Of a DNA stretch of 64,000 nt, positions 35,626 through 47,360 are shown one piece after another. The notes below the pieces were generated by a model. It had not been told where the DNA came from. It worked only from the letters and a program-made list of their open reading frames with translations, and did no database searches. The stretch spans positions 434,001 through 498,000 of the forward strand of contig JAVJAP010000334.1 in assembly GCA_034770075.1 (NCBI GenBank), written 5' to 3'. The stretch is from Aralia elata. Lineage: Eukaryota; Streptophyta; Magnoliopsida; Apiales; Araliaceae. The first letter of the stretch is position 1. Every line of letters starts with the position of its first letter. Position numbers and translations under genes: made by a program.

Positions 35626-36890
35626 TCTATGAACACTACTATAAACTTATGCAGATACTACTTGAACACCCTGTTCATCAGATCCGAAAATGCATTTAGC
35701 GCATTCGTCAACCCAAATGACATCACTAGGAACTCGTAGTGGCCGTAACGAGTCCTGAATGCTGTCTTAGGAACGTCCTCTCCTCTAACCTTCAATTGAT
35801 GATAACCCGTTCCTAAATCTATCTTAGAAAAATATTTTTCCCCTTTCAACTGATCAAATAGATCGTCGATCTTGGGCAACAGATACTTATTCTTAATCGT
35901 TACTTTGTTCAACTCCCTATAGTCGATACAAAGCCTTAACGATCTGTCTTCTTTTTAACAAATAACACTGGTGCTTCCCATGGAGACACACTTGGTTGGA
36001 TATATTTTTTATCTAATAGTTCTTGTAATTGTATCATCAATTCCTTCATTTCTACTAGCGTCATTCTATACGAAGGCCACGAAACTGGAGCCGTCCCTAG
36101 CACGACGTCTATTACGAACTCTATCTCCCTATCCAACAGAAGACCTGGTAGCTCATCTGGAAATACATTTGCGAATTCTTGTACGATCGGTATCTATCCC
36201 ATTTCTGCTCCCACTTGTTGGGTATCAACAACGTGGCACAGATAACCTTTGTAACCTTTCCTTAACAGCTTCTGCGCTTGCATTATTGTCAGACAACGTG
36301 AACGTCTTAGCGATTTACTACCGTAGAATACTACCTCAGACTGCTTCGAAGCCTGAAGGTTTACGCATTTCATTTGGTAATCTATTATCGCCCCATGGTT
36401 AAACAACCAATCTATCCCTAATATTACGTTGAATTCTCCCTATTTGATCGAAATTAAATCTACCGATAACTTATGTCCTCTAATTTCGAAGCAGCAATTC
36501 CTATGAATATGTTCAACAGGGATTACTTCCTTATTCGCAACTTCTATATTCAAGGGTGACTCTAGTTTCGCTAAAAGTAGACCTAAACGTCTAGCAAAAT
36601 CACAAGATACGAAAGGAGAGGTTGTACCCGAATCAAACAATACATATGCATTAATATCATTGGTTGGGATGATACTTGAGACTACGTCTCTAGACGCCAC
36701 TGTATCTTGGACCTTCATATTGAAGGCCCGGGCGGTTGGTTTACTCTGTGGGGTTGGACAGCTTACCACTGTTGTTTCCTTTGGTGCCACTTCCCCCGTC
36801 GCTCTGCAGATGAAACATCTGGTGTTCTTTTTCAGGTTGGGGCAGTTAGGAGAGATATGTCCCTCCTGCCCGCGGTTATAACATGCTGAC
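35626..36890 (-). pseudogene. A2 protease and reverse transcriptase
   Basis: The zinc-knuckle tail and protease are at 36790-36440 (INAYVLFDSGTTSPFVSCDF; D-S-G active site). A linker follows at 36406-36194 (DWLFNHGAIIDYQMKCVN). RT starts at 36136 (EMKELMIQLQELLDKKYIQP, SPWEAPVLFVKKK) and continues in another frame at 35930-35658 (IDYRELNKVTIKNK, YFSKIDLGTGYHQLKV, YEFLVMSFGLTNA). The FIDD box lies at the insertion point. At least two stops and one frameshift separate the parts. Confidence 0.85.
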
Positions 36891-37753
36891 TTCCCCTTTA
36901 GACAGACCCCGAAATGATTTTTCTCGCAGGCCTTACACGGTTCTCCCCTTTTCTTTGGGTCCCCTTGTTTAGTTCTGGTATTCCCGGAGTTGTTCTACTT
37001 CCTCTTATGGCTTCGTCCACTACCACTAGCTCCCTCAACCATACTTCCCCCGTCACTTTTTTTCTTCTTCTTCTTTTCTCTATTGTATAGGCTCAGCGCC
37101 TCACTTCCACCTTCGGCTATAATAGCCTTCTCCAAGATTAATCCAAAGGAACCAATCTGCAACACACTTACCTTGTTGTAGAGCCAAGGTTTCAGGCCTT
37201 GCTCAAACCGTCTCGTCTTTCACTCTTTAGTGTCCACTTGGTGTGGAGCAAACCTAGCCAGTTTGTTAAATCTGGCGGCATATTGGGAAACTGACATTTC
37301 CCCCTACTTTAATTCTAAGAACCGTATTTCCATGTTGCATGCTCTGTGGGAAGTAATTCTCGAAGTACAACTCCTTGAATCTTTCCCACGCAATAACCCC
37401 ATCTCCGACCTTATTTTGGCTTCCCACCTGAAATTGACCTCTCCCTTCAACAGGTAAGTAGCAAAAGTAGTCTTCTGATCTTCCCTAAATCCGGCAATAA
37501 CAAATGCATTCTCTATCTCCTTCACCCACGATTGAGCCTCTGTAGGCTCGGTGGTCCCCCTAAACTCAAGCAGTCCCACACTCTTAAAGTCTACACGCGC
37601 AACTGGAGGATCTATTGGTGTTACGGTAGGAGCTCTATTCAAGGCTCGCACTAGTAAGTCTATAAACTGTTGCATCGGGTTTCCTTGACCCCCACCCTCA
37701 TTTTCGTTATGGGATTCTTCCTCTTGATTTCTTTGTCTTCTTCTTGGCAGCAT
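36891..37753 (-). pseudogene. gag: A2 gag
   Basis: The start is ATG at 37753 (MLPRRRQRNQEEE), 24 residues before a conserved PMQQFIDLLVRAL motif. The capsid-like part reads GLLEFRGTTEPTEAQSWVKE, IENAFVIAGF and KTTFATYLLKGEVNFRW. After about 37304 the frame shifts and continues to two or three CCHC-like knuckles around 36890-36960, one with a cysteine changed to arginine (CYNRGQEGH). The same start peptide MLPRRR occurs in element B at 48160. Confidence 0.8.
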
Positions 37754-38051
37754 CTTTCTGTTAAATAATAAAATTATGTTATTACTAACTCATTATTCAT
37801 CTTTTAACGCATTCTTATAATTACTAACACATATGCATCACAAAGCATATTTAATAACTTTTTTTATATTAATATGCTTCTTAATTCCTACAACTAACTT
37901 TATAAAGCTTCAGCTGTTTACATATTATCCCTCTATTACATACAAAAGATGGGATTTACCTATCTATTCCACAACTCATATATAGTTGCGACTATATAAA
38001 AGATATCCCGCTACTAATACCAAAAGTTGGGATTCACATCATTACAAATAC

Positions 38052-38082
<31 letters not shown>

Positions 38083-38149
38083 ATATAGTTAATAACTAGA
38101 CCCCGCCTAATGGCGTCGGTGTACTCGTCATTTGCTAGTTCCATAACTA
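37754..38149 (-). other. Spacer between the upstream ORF and gag of A2
   Basis: It includes a TA run at 38051-38083 and otherwise low-complexity AT-rich sequence. No coding signature is seen. Confidence 0.45.
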
Positions 38150-38652
38150 GGCCCCTACTAATGGTATGCCTAGTCTGGCTCTCCTCTGCTGGATAGTGGG
38201 TCACCCTACGCTGGAATTGCCCGTGCGAAGACCTAAACGCGTAGTTAGACCTGTCAATCCTTATCTTCTTGACCCTTATCTCCTCTTCTAGGTCATGGAC
38301 CTGATCTTCAGCCCTAATCCTATCATCGATCTTTGCCTCCCAGTAAGACTCTATCTTTCCTCAAGGGTTGGCACTCTAGTCCTCAGCGCGACATTTCTGT
38401 CGAGTACTGCCATAAATAGATTATTCATATCTGCTGGCGCAACTTACTCCTCCTGCTCTGAAGGTACAACATCTGATGATGCATCGTTTGCCTCTTCCTC
38501 ATGTTCAGATGGATCCTCTTAGGGATCCTCTTCTAGGTCACTCTCACTAAGAGCTTCTAGCTCGAATGTGGTTCAGGTATTGACTCGGGTACTAGAGCGA
38601 TTAGCTCCTCGCTTACCACGTGGATATCCCTAAACGCGACTTCTTCAGACAT
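38150..38652 (-). pseudogene. ORF upstream of gag in A2, degenerate
   Basis: A frame begins at ATG 38652 (MSEEVAFRDIHVVSEELIAL) and breaks after about 30 residues. Acidic text continues in other frames. It aligns at its start with the better preserved ORF of element B (RDIHSV.EQLV). It lies between the primer site and gag. Confidence 0.55.
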
Positions 38653-38899
38653 CCTACAATCAAAATTTTATTAGACTAATAAGCACATAGCAACAAAGTA
38701 TATTTATTATTATCACATAACAAATATAGTTTATGTTAAGTTTTACTGTTACTTTTATTATTATTATTCTTTGACGAATTTCCTCAATTCATCCAAAAAA
38801 AAAACTCTATTTGAGCTTATTTCTTGACTGACATCTCTAATTAACTCTTTTAAGGTCATATTCCTAAGGTATTCCCCCACCTAAGGTTTATAACCTAAA
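38653..38899 (-). other. A2 leader
   Basis: About 250 AT-rich bases lie between the primer site and the upstream ORF. No feature is recognised. Confidence 0.4.
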
Positions 38900-38912
38900 G
38901 CTCTGAAACCAA
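38900..38912 (-). other. Primer-binding site of A2
   Basis: The minus strand reads TTGGTTTCAGAGC, a Met-tRNA-like site with one change (GGTTTC for GGTATC), two bases from the LTR at 38915. Confidence 0.7.
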
Positions 38913-38914
38913 CT

Positions 38915-39709
38915 TGTAACGCCCCCAAATTCGGGTCTACCTTTAAACCCGGGTTCTGTGCGTCACGATACTACCCATTCAACACGATAATATTGACATA
39001 AATGTAATTACTATATTATTACAATATGTCTTACTCTAATCCCAAGTTCTTTAACTATTACATAATTCAACGTCATAATATTAATAAATATTACATCATT
39101 CATAATAATAAATCCTTCATAGTCTAAAACTATTACATATATGGATAATAAAATCCTACTCGTTAACTTTTTCCTTTGCCTTTGTCCCTTCGGGAACCTT
39201 CGACAACCTCTAGTTTAACTAAAAACATGTATTTAAAAGCAAGGATGAGCATTCAATTGCCCTGCAAGTATAATAGTTCAATAATAACAAAATCAGGAAT
39301 CATGTCATCATTATTTAACAACTGAACAATAGTTGAGAAATATTCTGAATAAACAGGAATAACACTTTACTTTTGTTTGAAAGAATTTTTGAAACGACAT
39401 ACTGAGTGGTCATAAGATCTTGAACTTTTATTTTTTATTCATAAAAAGGTTTCACCGTATTTCTACCGCAAACTAATATGCTTACGAGCACTTCTAGGGG
39501 ATCAGCCTATAGTACTCTATGTTGATCAACATTTTACTTCAAACAACTATATGCGTTTGATTAGGTGCTTGTAGCCTTGCCGGAATATTCGACTAAATTT
39601 TTTTCCTATTATTAGGGTTTTTCATTTCAAACATGCATTGGAATCCTGACCGAAATAATTCAGTTGGATAGCTCTACTTAATTTCAACAATACTTCAAAG
39701 ATTTATTAT
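38915..39709 (-). repeat. 5' LTR of A2, first segment
   Basis: It starts TGTAACGCCCCCAAATTCGG and follows the solo LTR at 26481 base for base in layout, until element B interrupts it at 39710. Adding 52152-54423 gives about 3067 bases, near the solo LTR's 3052. Confidence 0.9.
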
Positions 39710-41223
39710 TGTGACACCCCCAAATCCGGTTACTTAAATCCTACGGATCTAGTGCTCACGATACGTCATAATCACATCTAACTACCCATGACAAAGGTAA
39801 TATAAACCAAACATGGTAAAATAAATAAAAATTATATTATTCAAACCAAGTTTGATTACATAACCAATACGATCCCAGGTAATCTAACCTTTAATTATTA
39901 CATCATAACAGCGGAATATCATAATAAAATTAAATCCATTACATAATTCAAATTGTTTAAACTTTAAACTAATCTTCTTCAGTTATTCATCTTGCCCTTG
40001 CCCTTGCTTGAGGACGGCTTATCTGTCTTTCCATTCCTAGCTACAAATATTTATGCAAGAGTGAGCAAACAATTGCTCACAAAGATAACAATAATATCAT
40101 ATGAATAATCGATGATTAATTTCAAGTGAATAATATAAACCTTTCTGAGTTCAACCAAACATAGATGAAGGACTATTCGCTCGATAAGAAACTTTGTTTT
40201 TGAATCAAGTTTATATTACGAGATCAAAAGTACATCTGAGGGTCACAAGACCATGAACTATGTCCTTAGGTTAACGAGTATTTCTACTGCAACCTTTAAC
40301 AGTCTTATAGACCATAGGACTACCGTCTCGTACTCTGGGGGATCAGCCCTTCGTACAATGTAATGTGCACATACACCTTAACGCTATTGCGTAACTTATT
40401 CCCCTATATTAGGATTGTTCATCTCAGTTCTGACATCGGAGTCCGTACCAAAAGAAATTTAGATTGGAACAGTTTCAAAGAAAATTCAAATCTTTGGAAC
40501 GCACATCAACTATGGACTAGTTGAATCAAAATAGATTCAATAATCGTTCAAGGTTTGATAATAAGTAATCTTGAGCAAGGTATAAGAACAATGATTGAAT
40601 ATCACGGTTTAACAATTGAACAACTTCCATTTATCAAGATAACGCTTTCAGAAGAATTGAAATGCTTTTCAAAAGAATATTAGCATTATATTAATTTAAA
40701 TAACCTTGTTAAACAATAAAAGAGTCAACGATAAGAACTTGTTTAATGAAAGCAAAGTAAGAAAACTGCGACATTTAAATCAAGACAGGGATAAAAGAAC
40801 TTGCTTTCAATGAAATAAAAAGATTAAGGGTAGAAAACTTACCTCGTGCGTAGATTACAAATTAAAATTCACATTCCTTAATCAACCTATACATTCCGTT
40901 TATAAAGCAGTAACAATGATTAGTTACAGTATTATAAACACTTCAGGATTCATTCTCGTCCAATTTCATTTTAATATCTCAATTGTCATCTAATAATCAA
41001 TAGGTATTTGCTTATCATCCATCGTAGTATCTTATTATTCATTTAATACTTTAGTCTAAGCTTTAAATATGTACATGGTAATATAACATGAGCACAAAGA
41101 AAAAGGAAAATTTTCATTTCCTGTTCCACCGTCGGGGCGGTACATTTCGTTCACAAAATTCCCGCCGGGGCGAGGCTACCGCCGGGCGGTTGACATTAGT
41201 TTAATTTGGGCACCGAGGCAAAG

Positions 41224-42257
41224 TGATAGACTCCACGGCACGCTTGCGTGAGGTGGTCGTCGCCCAAATCGTTTTCTAGCAAAAATTGAATGGTGGATTG
41301 CTTGCAACACCTCAACCCCTCGCCTATATGAAGACGGTAATCTTAGTACAATTGCTCACGTTTGTAAATCTGCGTTAGATGAACACCAACGACACCTTGA
41401 CCCCTCGCTTATATGTAAGCGGTAATCCTGGTACAATCGACGCTTGATGTGGTAGAGGACGCCACACACAACTATGGAATGTTGTGTGATAAGTCAAGCT
41501 GAATTCTCAAAGAAAACTAAGGAAATACTTAGGAATCCTTCAAAGAATCAATAGTAGAGAATAACTCAAAGAGTTTGATAAAATCTAAATATATGAAATG
41601 TTGCTGCCTCCATTACAATCATAAGACTTATATATGGAGGCTAGGGTGGTGGCTATGAAACCCTAAATCTGAACAAGGAAATAGTAATTAACTTAGAGTT
41701 AAATCCCATCTAGGATTAATTTTATTACAAGGTAACATAAAAATTTGCTAGAGAGTGCTGAATAAAAAGAAAGTGTTGAAACATGAGGGAATCACATGCC
41801 AAAAATGTGCTGCAGAATATTCAGCAAATGGCTTGGCATTTAGCTTCTGAATTGGCTCATCTTTTTGTAACACAATTGGCTTGGAATTTAGCTTATGATT
41901 TGGCTGATGCAGACTATTCAGCAATTGGCTTAGAATTTAGCTCCTAAATTGGCTCATCCATTTGTAACACAATTGGCTTAGAATTTAGCTTCTAAATTGG
42001 CTGATGCAGAATATTCAGCAATTGGCTAGAAATTTAGCTCCTAAATTAGCTCATCTATTTGTAACAAATTCATGAACTTGGAATCTGTCATACTAGGTTT
42101 TGAAGTCATTCCAACCTCGTTCCAAATTATTTGAATCAACCCATTGAGTCCCTCCTTGAAGCGTTTAGCCCGAGCTCTTGTTATGGGTCCAATCGGGAAG
42201 CGCACTGAATCTGATGTATGGGTGTCAATCACTACCGAGCTAGGGATGTCCTCATCA
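41224..42257 (-). mobile_element. Solo LTR of Ty3 family D inside the element B LTR
   Basis: It runs TGATAGACTCCACGGC to TCCTCATCA, flanked by caaag at 41219-41223 and 42258-42262. It is homologous to 62220-62954. On the minus strand its first 150 bases encode VRFPIGPITRARAKRF and EGLNGLIQIIWNE, which looks like the C-terminal end of a Ty3 polyprotein. A TATA-like box is at 41627-41636. A tandem array at 41811-42065 accounts for most of its extra length over the other copy. Confidence 0.9.
41811..42065. repeat. Tandem repeat of about 97 bp in the family D LTR
   Basis: TGCAGA(A/C)TATTCAGCA recurs at 41811, 41908 and 42004. Each unit is made of two similar 48-bp halves built on AATTGGCTTAGAATTTAGCT. 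The other family D LTR lacks the array. Confidence 0.85.
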
Positions 42258-43558
42258 CAAAGACACCGCCGGGGCAACAAAACTAGTTCATTTATACCGT
42301 CGGGGTGGGGACACCGCCGGGGCGCTAACTTTAGTGTGTTTCCACCACCGGAGCGGTGGACCCGACTGTTAGTTCCTGCAGTTCGCGACGAACACAGAAA
42401 ATGCCAAATTTGGCCAAAGTTTTTCACAATTTGGCATACCCAGACAATATAAACATGACAAACACCTAAACTAACATCCACACTATCATTTCAACAACTC
42501 AGAACATCAATTAACCCCATATTACGGATTTAAAATTATGTGTTCATGCCATTTTTACAAATTTGGACACATTTAACATAATCGATCGATATGAACTCGT
42601 TATTCAACCATTTCGATCCATTCAACTTGCAATCTCTTCGTATCTTAGGGAATTACGACAAACAACTATTAATTTCAGATTGTAAGCATGAATTGACCAT
42701 CAATTTTGACCCTTAGACATACCACATAAACACTGTGAAAACTAAAAGCCGTGTTTTTCTTATTCCAAGCTTATACATAAATTTAATTAACATAAAAACT
42801 ATTTACAGATGCTTATTAATCAACTATACACACTGATTAACATGTATATCTAATATATCATCAGATCTTAACAATTTTGTTCATCAAAATTTATCACAGA
42901 GAAGTAATTTGAAAAAAAAAATATGAATTAAAACTTAAAGCTAGATTATTACCTCTTTAGCTATTCCTAGATTATGATTGGAAAAAGTTGGCAATCTTCC
43001 TTCTTCCTCCTTCTCAATTCACAGAGAACTCTTCTCACTCTTTTTTCTCTTTTCTCTTAACAAAACTCTGTTTTTTTTAGGCTTAGCACACATAATGTAA
43101 AAAAAACTGATCCAATACTCAATACACATTAAGTCTCAGTTGTTACAAAATTTAAAAAGTCTCAAGGCCCTATTTGGCTTGAACCTTAAATAACCTATTT
43201 TCTCTTTATTTTAATAGTTATTTTATAATATAGTTTAATTGTCACACTTCAACTTAATTAAACTTACTAATAAATAAATTCAATTAAACCTTACTAATTA
43301 AATTATAATTTCCATTTGGCCAATTATAAATTAATTCAATAAATCATTTTATTCAAATAAATCATTAATCATCTAATTTAATTATTAAATTAAATTAGAA
43401 TATCATCAAATCACTATTCAATTAACATAATTATACTAAAATAAATTATTCTACAATAATTTCATCAATTATTTATTTTATTCAATAAATAAATCAAATA
43501 AAATATTTATTTAACTCAATAAATATTTTATTTATTTACAAAAATCACATTCGTTACA

Positions 43559-43572
43559 TCCTTCCCTTCTTA
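43559..43572 (-). other. Polypurine tract of element B
   Basis: The minus strand reads AAGAAGGGAAGGA, directly beside the LTR end at 43558. A second similar run is near 43620. Confidence 0.75.
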
Positions 43573-43668
43573 AAAGGATTATGTCCCCAAAATCCCAACG
43601 CAATTAACCCATCTGTTACATCCTTCCCTCTTTAAAAAGATTTTGTCCCCTGAATCGCTATATATACA

Positions 43669-44727
43669 CTAAACAAATAACTTAGGGTTAATATTCATCA
43701 TTTTGTCTTCGAGTTCCTACGTAGCTTCCTCAGTACTGTGGTTCCTCTATATCACCTTTACAGATGGTATAACTTTATTCCGGAGAACTTTCTCTTCCCT
43801 ATCCACTATATGAATAGGAAATTCTTCATAGGACAGATCTTTCTCAAACTGTAAGGGTTCATGTTCTATAACATGTTTATAATCAACTTTGTATGGTCGC
43901 AGTACCGAAACATGGAAGACATTGTGAATATGTTCTAACTCTGGAGGTAAAGCTACCTTATAGGCTACCTCCCCTATCCGCTTCAGCACCTCAAAATGTC
44001 CAATGAACCGTGGACTCAACTTGCCCTTTTTACCAAATCTGATCTTTCCCTTCCAGGGAGATACTTTTAAGAAAACGAAACTGCCAACTTCAAATTCGCG
44101 ATTTTTACGATGTTGATCCGCATATTTCTTCTGCCTGTCTTGAGCTGCCGATAATCTAGCTCTTATTATTCTGACTATTTCTGCCGTCTGCTGCACCAAC
44201 TCGGGACCCAGAAGACGACGCTCACCGACCTCATCCCAGCATAATGGAGTTTTACACTTCCTTCCGTATAACGCTTCGTAGGGCGACATACCAATACTCG
44301 GGTGATAGTTGTTATTGTAAGCAAACTCTACCAGTGGTAAATGGTCATCCTAGTTCCCTTTGAAGTTCATGACACAAGCTCGCAACATATCTTCCAAGGT
44401 CTGGATTGTTCTTTCACTTTGTCTATCGGTTTGTGGATGGTATGCGGTACTCATTCTCAATTGCATTCCCATACGCTTCTGTAAACTCTTCCAGAAGTTT
44501 GATGTGAAAAGCGGATCTCGATCAGACACAATTGACAATGGAACACCGTGTCGTGAAATAATCTCCTTAACTTACAACTTTGCCAACTAATCTAATTTAA
44601 ATTTGATTTTAATCGGCAAGAAGTGGGCTAACTTCGTCAGTTGATCCACTATCACCCAAATTGTGTCGTAACCCTTCTGAGTAGCTGGAAGACCTACCAC
44701 AAAATCCATCGTGATATGCTCCCATTT
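43669..44727 (-). pseudogene. Element B integrase core, C-terminal domain and chromodomain-like end
   Basis: The core continues after a stop with KWEHITMDFVVGLP (first catalytic D), VSDRDPLFTSNFWKSL (second D) and RTIQTLEDMLRACV near the catalytic E. The C-terminal domain follows at 44289-43747 (SPYEALYGRKCKTPLCWDEV, GSFVFLKVSPWKG, FHVSVLRPYK). The end, VKVI.RNHSTEEAT.ELED, is the chromodomain-like tail of Tekay elements, with both tryptophans turned into TAG. Other stops replace W in PE.KWEH and N.DDHL, and Q in LD.LAKL. Confidence 0.88.
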
Positions 44728-45894
44728 CTATTCTGGTATTTCCAATGGTTGCAGCAAACCACTGGATCTTTGATGCTCTGCTTTAACTTTCTGACAAGTT
44801 AAACACTTCGCAACACATTCAGCAACTTCGCGTTTCATATTCGACCACCAAAAATATTGACGAAGGTCTTGGTACATTTTAGTGCTTCCCGGGTGAATCG
44901 AATATTTCGAATTGTGAGCCTTATGCAAGATCTCCTCCCTAACTTCCGGTATTGGTGGTACCCAGGTTCTGCCTTCAAATCTCAGCAACCCTTCAGTATT
45001 AACTTTGAATTTAATATTCTCTCCTTCAGACATTCTTGTCCTTATCTTCTTACTCTCCTCATCATGGAGTTGCACTTTCTTCACCTTGTCTAGAAAAGTT
45101 GGACGGGATTCTATCTGGAATAGTTTTTCCTCCGACACTCTCGAATATTTTACTTCTAGCTCCAATTTGGCCATTTCTGAAATAAGCTTCTCCTGAGCGG
45201 TTAGCAACGATAATTTCTCCCGACCCTTCCTGCTTAAGGCGTCGGCAACCACATTTGCTTTACCCGGATGGTAAAGAATCTCGCAGTCATAATCTTTGAT
45301 AAGCTCCAACCACCTTCTCTGACGCATATTTAAATCCTTCTGTGTGAAAATATATTTCAGACTTTTATGATCCGTATATATTTCATATTTTTCCCCATAG
45401 AGATAGTGCCGCCAAATTTTTAAAGCAAACACCACTGCGGCTAACTCCAAATCATGGGTTGGATACCCTTTCTCATAATCTTTTAATTGGCCCGATGCAT
45501 ACGCAATAACCTTACCATTCTGCATAAGCACGCAACATAGCCCTTTGTGCGATGCGTCATTATACACCACAAAATTCCCTATATTATCCGGTAAAGATAA
45601 CACACGTGCTGAACTCAAATGTTTCTTCAACTCCTGAAAACTATCTTCGCACTTCTCCGTCCAAACGAACTTCACTGCTTTCCTTGTCAAATTCATCAAC
45701 GGAGTAGCGATCCTAGAGAAATCTTGAATAAAACGCCTGTAATAACCCGCCAATCCTAAGACACTCCTTACTTTTGATGGTGTTTTCGGCTGATCCCAGT
45801 TCATCATAGCTTCCACTTTCGCCGGATCCATCAAAATCCCATCTTTATCAATAACATGCCTAAGGAATTGAAACGCTCCAACCAAAATTCGCAT
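44728..45894 (-). CDS. Element B RNase H and integrase zinc-finger segment (388 aa)
   Basis: The open frame starts after a frameshift near 45885. It reads through the RT thumb (PKTPSKVRSVLGLAGYYRRF), RNase H (VVYNDASHKGL, where the usual YCDAS is YNDAS; KYEIYTDHKSLKYIF; DYDCEILYHPGKANVVADAL) and the integrase HHCC finger (HPGSTKMYQDLRQYFWWSNM, CVAKCLTCQKVKAEHQ). It ends at a TAG where tryptophan is expected. RNase H removes the RNA template; the finger helps integrase bind DNA. Confidence 0.9.
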   Translation of the reverse strand: MRILVGAFQFLRHVIDKDGILMDPAKVEAMMNWDQPKTPSKVRSVLGLAGYYRRFIQDFSRIATPLMNLTRKAVKFVWTEKCEDSFQELKKHLSSARVLSLPDNIGNFVVYNDASHKGLCCVLMQNGKVIAYASGQLKDYEKGYPTHDLELAAVVFALKIWRHYLYGEKYEIYTDHKSLKYIFTQKDLNMRQRRWLELIKDYDCEILYHPGKANVVADALSRKGREKLSLLTAQEKLISEMAKLELEVKYSRVSEEKLFQIESRPTFLDKVKKVQLHDEESKKIRTRMSEGENIKFKVNTEGLLRFEGRTWVPPIPEVREEILHKAHNSKYSIHPGSTKMYQDLRQYFWWSNMKREVAECVAKCLTCQKVKAEHQRSSGLLQPLEIPE

Positions 45895-47360
45895 TTGGAG
45901 AATTTCGCATACAACTTCTCTTTTCTTAATGACTCTAACGTCAATTGCAAGTGTTCTGCATGCTCTTCCCGAGTTTTTGAGTAAATTAATATATCATCTA
46001 TAAATACCACCACCCATTTATCCAAATATAGTTTAAACACTATATTCATTAAATCCATAAATGCTGCAGCGTTTGTTAAACCAAATGACATAACCAAAAA
46101 CTCATAGTGGCCATATCTAGTTCGGAATGCCGTCTTAGGTATATCTTCCTTTCTCACCTTCAATTGATGGTGCCCACTTCGCAGATCTATCTTTGAGAAA
46201 TATCTCGCTCCCTTCAGCTGATCAAACAGGTCATCGATCCTTGATAACGGATACTTATTTTTAATCGTGACCTTGTTCAACTCTCTATAATCAATGCAAA
46301 GACGTATTAATCCATCTTTCTTCTTGACAAATAAAACCGGCGCTCCCCACGGCGACACGCTCGGCTGAATATATTTCTTATCTAGCAATTCTTGCAGTTG
46401 CACCATCAACTCCTTCATTTCTACTGGAGCTATTCTATACGGGGCCTTTGATATTGGTGTCGTACCTGGTACCAAATCGATTACAAACTCAACTTCCCTA
46501 TCCGGTGGAAGTCCTGGCAAATCATCAGGAAACACATCCGCAAAATCCCTAACGATTGGTATTTCATCTAACTTCACACCCACCTTTTGTGAATCAACTA
46601 TGTAGGCTAAATACCCTACACACCCTTGTCTCAACAATCTTCTGGCCTGCAACATCATCAAATAACTCGTTTGTCTAGGCGACTTGCTGCCATAAAATAC
46701 TACCTTTGACGGAGTCATAAGGTTTACACACTTCTTTTGGCAATTAATAACTGTCCCATGGTTGAACAACCAATCCATTCCCAAAATAACGTCAAACTCT
46801 CCAAGATGTATTGGGATTAAATTTACCGTCATCACATGACCCTTAATATCTACCCGGTAGTTCTTGTGTACAAACTTAACAGGAATCAATTCCCTATTCA
46901 CAATTTCTATGTTCATAGGGTAATCTAACTCTTCCTGAGGTAACTCTAATTTCCTAGCAAAATCATCGGATATAAATGAACAAGTAGCACCCGAGTCAAA
47001 TAATACGTAAGCATTTACACTATTGACCAGAATGATACCTGACACCACATCCTTTGACTGCACAGCATCCTGCATCGTCATGTTAAATGTTCGGGCGGTA
47101 AGTCGATCGAACGTCGTTGGTCTAGTGATAGTCAAATTGCCACCACTGTTGTTTCCCTTTCCCCCGCTTGCTCCTCCTGTAACTTTTTTAGGGCAATCTC
47201 GAGCAAGGTGATCCTTCGATCTACAAGTGAAACATGTGCCTTTCTTCGAACTAGGACAATTTGGTGCAATGTGGCCCTCTTGCCCACAATTAAAGCATAC
47301 TCTCTTGCCCTTCAAGCAAATACCCACGTGATTCTTTCCACAATTACTACATGCCTCCAC
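45831..47360 (-). CDS. Element B zinc knuckles, protease and reverse transcriptase (509 aa)
   Basis: Knuckles CFNCGQEGHIAPNC and CFTCRSKDHLARDC lie in the first 60 residues. The protease active site AYVLFDSGATCSFI is near residue 115. RT runs from about residue 290 (EMKELMVQLQELLDKKYIQP) through SKIDLRSGHHQLKV, to VVFIDDILIYSK near residue 455, the catalytic DD pair. The last 20 residues are out of frame because of a frameshift near 45885. The first ATG is not the true start: gag reads into it across one TAG at 47367. Confidence 0.92.
   Translation of the reverse strand: MEACSNCGKNHVGICLKGKRVCFNCGQEGHIAPNCPSSKKGTCFTCRSKDHLARDCPKKVTGGASGGKGNNSGGNLTITRPTTFDRLTARTFNMTMQDAVQSKDVVSGIILVNSVNAYVLFDSGATCSFISDDFARKLELPQEELDYPMNIEIVNRELIPVKFVHKNYRVDIKGHVMTVNLIPIHLGEFDVILGMDWLFNHGTVINCQKKCVNLMTPSKVVFYGSKSPRQTSYLMMLQARRLLRQGCVGYLAYIVDSQKVGVKLDEIPIVRDFADVFPDDLPGLPPDREVEFVIDLVPGTTPISKAPYRIAPVEMKELMVQLQELLDKKYIQPSVSPWGAPVLFVKKKDGLIRLCIDYRELNKVTIKNKYPLSRIDDLFDQLKGARYFSKIDLRSGHHQLKVRKEDIPKTAFRTRYGHYEFLVMSFGLTNAAAFMDLMNIVFKLYLDKWVVVFIDDILIYSKTREEHAEHLQLTLESLRKEKLYAKFSKCEFWLERFNSLGMLLIKMGF

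Larger units (their letters stand above)
31000..38914 (-). mobile_element. Interior of Tekay-type Ty3 element A2 (interrupted)
   Basis: On the minus strand it holds a primer site (38900-38912), an upstream ORF, gag, protease, RT and the start of RNase H. The 3' part from RNase H onward, the integrase and the 3' LTR are missing because of the junction at 30999. An LTR insertion at 31388-35620 splits the RT. The related, more complete element B shows what is missing. Confidence 0.85.
39710..43558 (-). repeat. 3' LTR of element B (with insertion)
   Basis: It runs TGTGACACCCCCAAATCCGG to ATTCGTTACA. Without the solo LTR at 41224-42257 and one copy of its target site it is close to the 2768 bases of the other LTR. 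GC-rich CCGCCGGGGCG repeats flank the insertion (41128-41192 and 42268-42365). Confidence 0.92.

Noticed and set aside
42144..42452. Plus-strand frame of 102 residues
   Set aside because: It is the complement of the GPITRARAKRF-bearing minus strand and crosses the LTR insertion boundary.
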